A DNA stretch of 60,958 nucleotides from positions 1 through 60,958 of the forward strand of contig CAJOMV010000050.1 in NCBI GenBank assembly GCA_905235805.1, written 5' to 3'. The translations under genes were made by a program, and so were the position numbers. Shown piece by piece: positions 56,647 through 60,958 of this stretch (positions within the stretch are counted from its first letter, which is position 1; each line of letters begins with the position of its first letter). The notes beneath the pieces were generated by a model, which was not told the DNA's origin, searched no databases, and saw only the letters and a program-made list of their open reading frames with translations. The DNA comes from an uncultured Ruminiclostridium sp. GTDB taxonomy: Bacteria; Bacillota; Clostridia; Oscillospirales; Ruminococcaceae.

Positions 56647-59600
56647 ATGAACAACTATGAGAGAACATCATACGCCGACGCGGGAAATTCCGCGCAGGTA
56701 AGGCAGATGCACTCGGCGGCATATATGAGCTGGTGGTCGAACAATCTGAAGAAGATATCGGCACACACAAGTCTGGTGAGTGACGCGGAGGAACTGAAAG
56801 AACGGATAGCTTATCACTTCGGGCTTGCGCTTCTGGGCAAGAGCGGGGAGATCATAAGCGCTGACAACGGAGATACGCTCCTGCTGCGGTCGGGTTATAC
56901 GGACTCGGCGGGGGCTGACATATACTGCGTGCTGACGCGCGGCAGCGCGGGACTCCCGGGTGAGGAAAAGAAGCCGGGGCTGGTGCTGACGGATTTCGTC
57001 ACGGGCAGCGACAGCAGCCGTCTCGGGGACTGGCTGAAAAACAACGAGCTGATAAACGGCGGTGACAGACAGGCACTGTGCCGCGCTCTGGAGAAGAAGT
57101 GCCGCGAGGTGATATCCCTGAGCGGGGAAGCTGTGGCACCGGTGAAGGAATTTCTCGCAGAGATAGAGCAGGGCAGGGTACCGGCAGCGGGACTGTCCTG
57201 TAAAGTCGCACAGCTCGAGAAGAGCACCGCGGAGCTCCGCGACCTGTACCTGAACATATTCGGCAGGGAGCTTTCCGGGGACGTGACAGTGCAGATGTGC
57301 CTTGATATGCTCCGCGAACCGGAGGAGCCTGCGAGAGCCCCTGGCGGGTGTGAGCCCGGGGTGAACGCGGAGGAGCTTCTGAATACTCTGGTATCGGGGA
57401 ACGATGTGGCAAAGTATTTAGCTCCGACAGCGGAGATGATGAAGAACGAGACCGTCAGGGCTGTCGTACTGGCGGACAGGGAAGAGATGAAGCGCCTGCT
57501 TGCCGATAGGGGCAGTGAAGTGCTTGACTATATATCGTCTGCGCAGATGAATGGGACAATGACATTCGGAGAAGCCTCCGAGCGTCTGCGCCGTACTATA
57601 GGTGAGGAAGGCGGGTATGCGGAGGCATACGCCATTCTCGGCGCGGGACTGGGTGACCGGAAGTGCATGAACGCGCTGATGTCGCAGTATATGCGTGAGG
57701 GGCTGCAGAGCCGCTTCATGAAGATGTTCGAGCACAGCGCAGCTTACAGCGACCCCGAGCCCGGCTTTACAGCGTACTTTATTCGGTTATCGGCATTGAA
57801 CGCTCCCCGGGCGGCTAAGCGATTTCTTACGGAAAAGCCGTACCTGCTGAAGAAGGAAGCTGTCATGATAGCCGCGGAGGCTAACCGCGCGGCGCTGTTC
57901 GATGAGCAGGAATACAACGAACTGATGACCCGCGCGGAGATGAGCACGGAGGCAGCGGCGGCGGACGACGCGGTGCTTGCGGAAGAGGAAATGGGCGACT
58001 GCGACAGAATGCTCCGCAGGCTCCACCGTGCAGCGGCGCAGCGTCGCGGTGACACACGGGCGCTGACAAAGCGGGTGTGCAGACTGTACGAGGGGGCTGT
58101 TAAGAACAACGCCTTCCCGGACGAGCTGCTGTCGGAGGCGTACAGGATATGTGAGCGCGGCGCGAAGGAATACCGCCTGCCGGAAGCGCTGTCAGCCCTC
58201 TGCTGTCTGGAGAGCAGGGCAGGGAACAAGCTGCGCGCCGAATTCCTGCGCATCGTCATCTCCGACTGCGAGAGCTGCAGGAAGGGTGAGGAGAGCTTCT
58301 CCGCACACGGCTATTACAGACAGTTCAAAGCCATGCTCACGGAGCTCGGCATACCGGAGATATCGGAGCATATCACCTACGCGAACCGTGTGCTGAGGGC
58401 GTTCCTTAAATCGCTGACGAACTCTGAGCCTGCCGATGACGATATTGAAGCGCGCTGCGACAAGGCGGTACGTTCCTTCTATATAACCCCCTATCCCGGG
58501 ACTGCCTGCGAGGAGCTGGCGCGGCTGCCGCTGTCGGACAATACGGCGGCTTATGTGAAGCTTCTGCAGATGCTCGGCAGATACGACTTCTCCTTCCGAG
58601 GGAAATGTGTTGAATGGTGTATCTCCGCGGGACTGGACGACGAGACTGTGCAGAGCCTTCGCCTGTGGGCGGAGAGCAAGGATAAGGCAGCCTGCCTGCG
58701 TTATCTCGAGGACAAGCTGAACGCCGACCCCGACTTCTTCGCGAAGCGCGCCGGCAACGGCATCAGGGAGTTGTCTGCCGTACTGTGCACAGATATCGGA
58801 CCCGAGATATGGAACAACCATAACTCCGCGACCGCGGCTGTTCATATCGCGGTGAAGCTGGGATACCCCGAGGCTGTGGACGCGCTGCTCGACAATTACC
58901 GTGACGTGCTGTTCGGCTCGAAGCGGAGCGTCGGGCTGGTGCTCGGCTGCCGTCTGCTCAAGAAGCATCGCTGGAACGAGGCGCAGCGCGTATTTGACGG
59001 CTTTGCCGGGGAACAGCGCGATATCCCCTTCGGCGCAGTGGCTGAGGAGCTGCAGGGCATGACAGCGAATGTGCTCGAGCAGTGGACCTCCGATCCCGTG
59101 AACCGCGCTCTCATAGACATGATACTCCCCGAAGGCAGTCACCCCGTCCGCGCGAAGATACAGCGCTTTGTATACAACGGCATCGTGAGCGGCAATGCCG
59201 CTCGTACCGCAGCGGTAGTATGCCGTCTCATGGAAATGTTCCCCGATGACTATATCCTCTGCAACAGTCTCTACGACCTTGCCTGCACGCACTACGACGG
59301 CTATATCACCGACCTGCACCGCAGTCTCCGCAGACTTGCCATGCTTAAGCCGTGGGGCGACAGCAGCTTCTTCTACAAGCGCACTCCCGCGCAGTACGCT
59401 AATATGCTCGCGGCTCTCGACGCTGTGCTCATCTCCACAAACCGCACCTATCTTGCGGAGGATTACGATTTCGACACAGGCACCGGCGACTTTATCCGTC
59501 CGTCCTTCTATCAGAGCCCGGACAGCGACCTGCCCGACAAGGTGAACGAGCTGCGCAGCCGTATCACCGAGGAGCTTGACCTTTGCCCGCCCGACCGCAG

Positions 59601-60858
59601 GCAGCGTCTCACAAAGGCGTATTTAAGCAGCATCACCGGCAACTGGACAGAGGTGATACGCGGATTTGTCGGTGAGGCAGGCGACGAGTTCGCGAATCTG
59701 AACGAGTATCTTGTCGTATCGGTGGACGGAGTCGCGCCCGAGGAGGGCTTTGTCCGCAGCTTCATCAGGGTGGCGGCGGAGCTCTCTCCCGACTCCCGCG
59801 CGCCCTTCATCGAGCGCTTTGTCGGCAGTATCGACGAGCATCTCAGCCCTGCCACCCTCAAGCGCTACATCAGCGCCCGTTTTGTCAGGTACGTTCAGGG
59901 CAAAAAGCTCCTCGAGGCGGCGGAGCGGCTCGGTGAGCCCTACACTCTCCGCGCCCTTCTTAATGAGCCCTTCGAGGATTACAGCTACTTCGACATCTGG
60001 GAGGAGAAGTACGTCAAGCCCTTCATAGACGAGCACCCCGAGGAGATATACTGCTATATCTTCATCATGGCGGCTCTTATCTGCTCCCACCATTTCCAGA
60101 AGTACCTTGCCGCCGAGGCATACCGTTTCTTCCGTCAGCATGACGACCGCCGCGCGGTCAACCTGTTCTTTGTGCTTCGCAAGATGACGGAGAACTTCCA
60201 CCTCACCACCGAACCCGAAGACACCTCCGAGGACACATGGAAGTGGCAGTACGACATAGCCACCTACTATGCCGCCACGCAGGTCTCCTCCGTCATGTCC
60301 AAGAAGAATTCCGCGGAATTCAAGAACAAGAACTACGAGATATGGACCCTCATCAACATGATCATGGTGCTCCTGAAGAACAACCGCGGCAACGAGATAG
60401 AGGTTATCGCGGCACGCCTCGGAGGATTGAATTCCCGCCTCCTTCACATGATACTCCGCGGTATCGACCGTGACGTGCCGGACGAGGACAAGTACGCCGC
60501 TCTCGAAGCCTTCGAGAACGACAAGACCGTAGATGACCTCACCAAGCTCAAGGTCGCGGTGTATTACAGCTTTCTCGTCAAGTTCAGGGTCAACTCGAAT
60601 TCCATGCGCGGCTTCTATCTGCTTAAAGACCGTGAATGGATTGACAAGTTCGATAAAAAGTATATCGATACCTGCAACCGTATCACCTCCCTGAAAGAGC
60701 AGTTCGGTACCGCCGACCCGCGCGCTTCCTCCTACCAGTTCGTCAAGGGACCCCGTATCACTAATTCCCTTATCCTATACGGCATTAAGACCGAAAGCTT
60801 CGATAAGCTCTCCCCGCAGCTCACCACCGCCGACTACGATTACCTCTACTCCGTGTGA
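56647..60858 (+). CDS. giant helical protein, unknown function
   Basis: A 1403-residue protein that I do not recognise. It has no signal peptide and no clear membrane helix, so it is probably cytoplasmic. The N-terminal ~120 residues have mixed structure (SWWSNNLKKISAHTSLVSDA, then ISADNGDTLLLRSGYTDS). Most of the rest is alpha-helical, with repeat-like helical pairs such as ATAAVHIAVKLGYPEAVDAL, which suggest a solenoid scaffold. A start at 56641 is also possible, but the ATG at 56647 has the better distance from GGAGGA. It follows the EAL gene by 100 bases on the same strand, so the two may be co-transcribed. The stop is directly followed by hairpin repeat copy C. Confidence 0.7.
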   Translation: MNNYERTSYADAGNSAQVRQMHSAAYMSWWSNNLKKISAHTSLVSDAEELKERIAYHFGLALLGKSGEIISADNGDTLLLRSGYTDSAGADIYCVLTRGSAGLPGEEKKPGLVLTDFVTGSDSSRLGDWLKNNELINGGDRQALCRALEKKCREVISLSGEAVAPVKEFLAEIEQGRVPAAGLSCKVAQLEKSTAELRDLYLNIFGRELSGDVTVQMCLDMLREPEEPARAPGGCEPGVNAEELLNTLVSGNDVAKYLAPTAEMMKNETVRAVVLADREEMKRLLADRGSEVLDYISSAQMNGTMTFGEASERLRRTIGEEGGYAEAYAILGAGLGDRKCMNALMSQYMREGLQSRFMKMFEHSAAYSDPEPGFTAYFIRLSALNAPRAAKRFLTEKPYLLKKEAVMIAAEANRAALFDEQEYNELMTRAEMSTEAAAADDAVLAEEEMGDCDRMLRRLHRAAAQRRGDTRALTKRVCRLYEGAVKNNAFPDELLSEAYRICERGAKEYRLPEALSALCCLESRAGNKLRAEFLRIVISDCESCRKGEESFSAHGYYRQFKAMLTELGIPEISEHITYANRVLRAFLKSLTNSEPADDDIEARCDKAVRSFYITPYPGTACEELARLPLSDNTAAYVKLLQMLGRYDFSFRGKCVEWCISAGLDDETVQSLRLWAESKDKAACLRYLEDKLNADPDFFAKRAGNGIRELSAVLCTDIGPEIWNNHNSATAAVHIAVKLGYPEAVDALLDNYRDVLFGSKRSVGLVLGCRLLKKHRWNEAQRVFDGFAGEQRDIPFGAVAEELQGMTANVLEQWTSDPVNRALIDMILPEGSHPVRAKIQRFVYNGIVSGNAARTAAVVCRLMEMFPDDYILCNSLYDLACTHYDGYITDLHRSLRRLAMLKPWGDSSFFYKRTPAQYANMLAALDAVLISTNRTYLAEDYDFDTGTGDFIRPSFYQSPDSDLPDKVNELRSRITEELDLCPPDRRQRLTKAYLSSITGNWTEVIRGFVGEAGDEFANLNEYLVVSVDGVAPEEGFVRSFIRVAAELSPDSRAPFIERFVGSIDEHLSPATLKRYISARFVRYVQGKKLLEAAERLGEPYTLRALLNEPFEDYSYFDIWEEKYVKPFIDEHPEEIYCYIFIMAALICSHHFQKYLAAEAYRFFRQHDDRRAVNLFFVLRKMTENFHLTTEPEDTSEDTWKWQYDIATYYAATQVSSVMSKKNSAEFKNKNYEIWTLINMIMVLLKNNRGNEIEVIAARLGGLNSRLLHMILRGIDRDVPDEDKYAALEAFENDKTVDDLTKLKVAVYYSFLVKFRVNSNSMRGFYLLKDREWIDKFDKKYIDTCNRITSLKEQFGTADPRASSYQFVKGPRITNSLILYGIKTESFDKLSPQLTTADYDYLYSV

Positions 60859-60861
60859 GCA

Positions 60862-60954
60862 GGTTCGCTTGCGCTCGAGCCAGCGGCTGGCGCCGCGCAA
60901 AGGGAAAGAGGGGAAGGAAGGGAACCCACTTTCTCAGGGAGAAAGTGGGTTCCC
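60862..60954 (-). repeat. interspersed hairpin repeat, copy C (divergent, at window end)
   Basis: Read on the minus strand: a perfect 16-bp stem GGGAACCCACTTTCTC, 3-base loop, GAGAAAGTGGGTTCCC (plus-strand 60920-60954), a purine/pyrimidine-biased spacer, then GGCTCGAGCGCAAGCGAACC (60862-60881 region). The CTCGAGCGCAAGCGA module matches copies A and B, while the stem is different and the spacer longer. It may serve as terminator for the giant gene. Confidence 0.7.
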
Positions 60955-60958
60955 TCCC

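Noticed and set aside
1-60958. 17-bp promoter spacing as an unusual property of this genome
   Set aside because: Nearly all promoters listed have 17-bp spacing, but I searched with that spacing in mind, so the observation is biased.

Overview
The window reads as chromosomal DNA of an anaerobic, fibre-fermenting Firmicute of the Ruminococcus/Oscillospiraceae type. The reasons are the mix of a secreted family-5 cellulase, GTP-type PEP carboxykinase, AdhE, pyruvate formate-lyase, a KorDABC-type 2-oxoacid:ferredoxin oxidoreductase and QueH, together with strong purine-rich ribosome binding sites, AT-rich intergenic regions with near-consensus SigA promoters, and GC-rich genes. No genus-level marker (rRNA, ribosomal protein) is present, so the taxon is an inference. 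I see no rRNA, tRNA, CRISPR array, phage or transposase gene. No gene-free stretch exceeds about 260 bases.

Layout. 1-6.5 kb: thioesterase and esterase (minus), then a ZapA-like coiled-coil protein with a U32 peptidase, a Na/Pi symporter and PnuC (plus). 6.5-14 kb (minus): a deoB-membrane protein-ygiQ-alkD operon, deoC, and htpG under a perfect CIRCE operator. 14-20 kb (minus): glycogen phosphorylase, a HAD phosphatase with a cytidylate-kinase-like protein, and queH with a YcxB-like protein and a histidine phosphatase. 20-26.7 kb: an XRE regulator, a glycosyltransferase, and a zinc-ribbon/MinD-like/unknown/korDABC cluster. 26.8-34.2 kb (plus): polA-rimI, a chemoreceptor with a proline-alanine-lysine tail, rsmE, and an acidic membrane protein with a GH5 cellulase.

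34.4-44 kb is the fermentation block: pckG, adhE, a kinase-like gene and a pyruvate formate-lyase locus. It could carry sugar carbon through PEP and pyruvate to formate, acetyl-CoA and ethanol. The striking point is that pyruvate formate-lyase is split. A 692-residue core carries the Cys-Cys active site and ends exactly where the glycyl-radical domain should start. That domain is a separate 82-residue protein (Gly57 in RVSGYAV). Between them lies a 64-residue protein that resembles the first half of the radical domain but lacks its glycine loop and has two cysteines. The activating enzyme pflA follows. I consider this three-part locus the best candidate for an undescribed system in the window.

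44-61 kb holds less familiar genes: an ATC-hydrolase-like protein, a lipoprotein, small membrane proteins, HD-GYP and EAL c-di-GMP phosphodiesterases, an ECF sigma factor translationally coupled to an 899-residue membrane-anchored partner, a double methyltransferase with a membrane linker, and a 1403-residue protein I cannot assign. A family of long hairpin repeats with compensatory base changes occurs at 7.2, 40.0 and 60.9 kb. One copy supplies the C-terminal codons of ygiQ and one lies just upstream of the split pyruvate formate-lyase.
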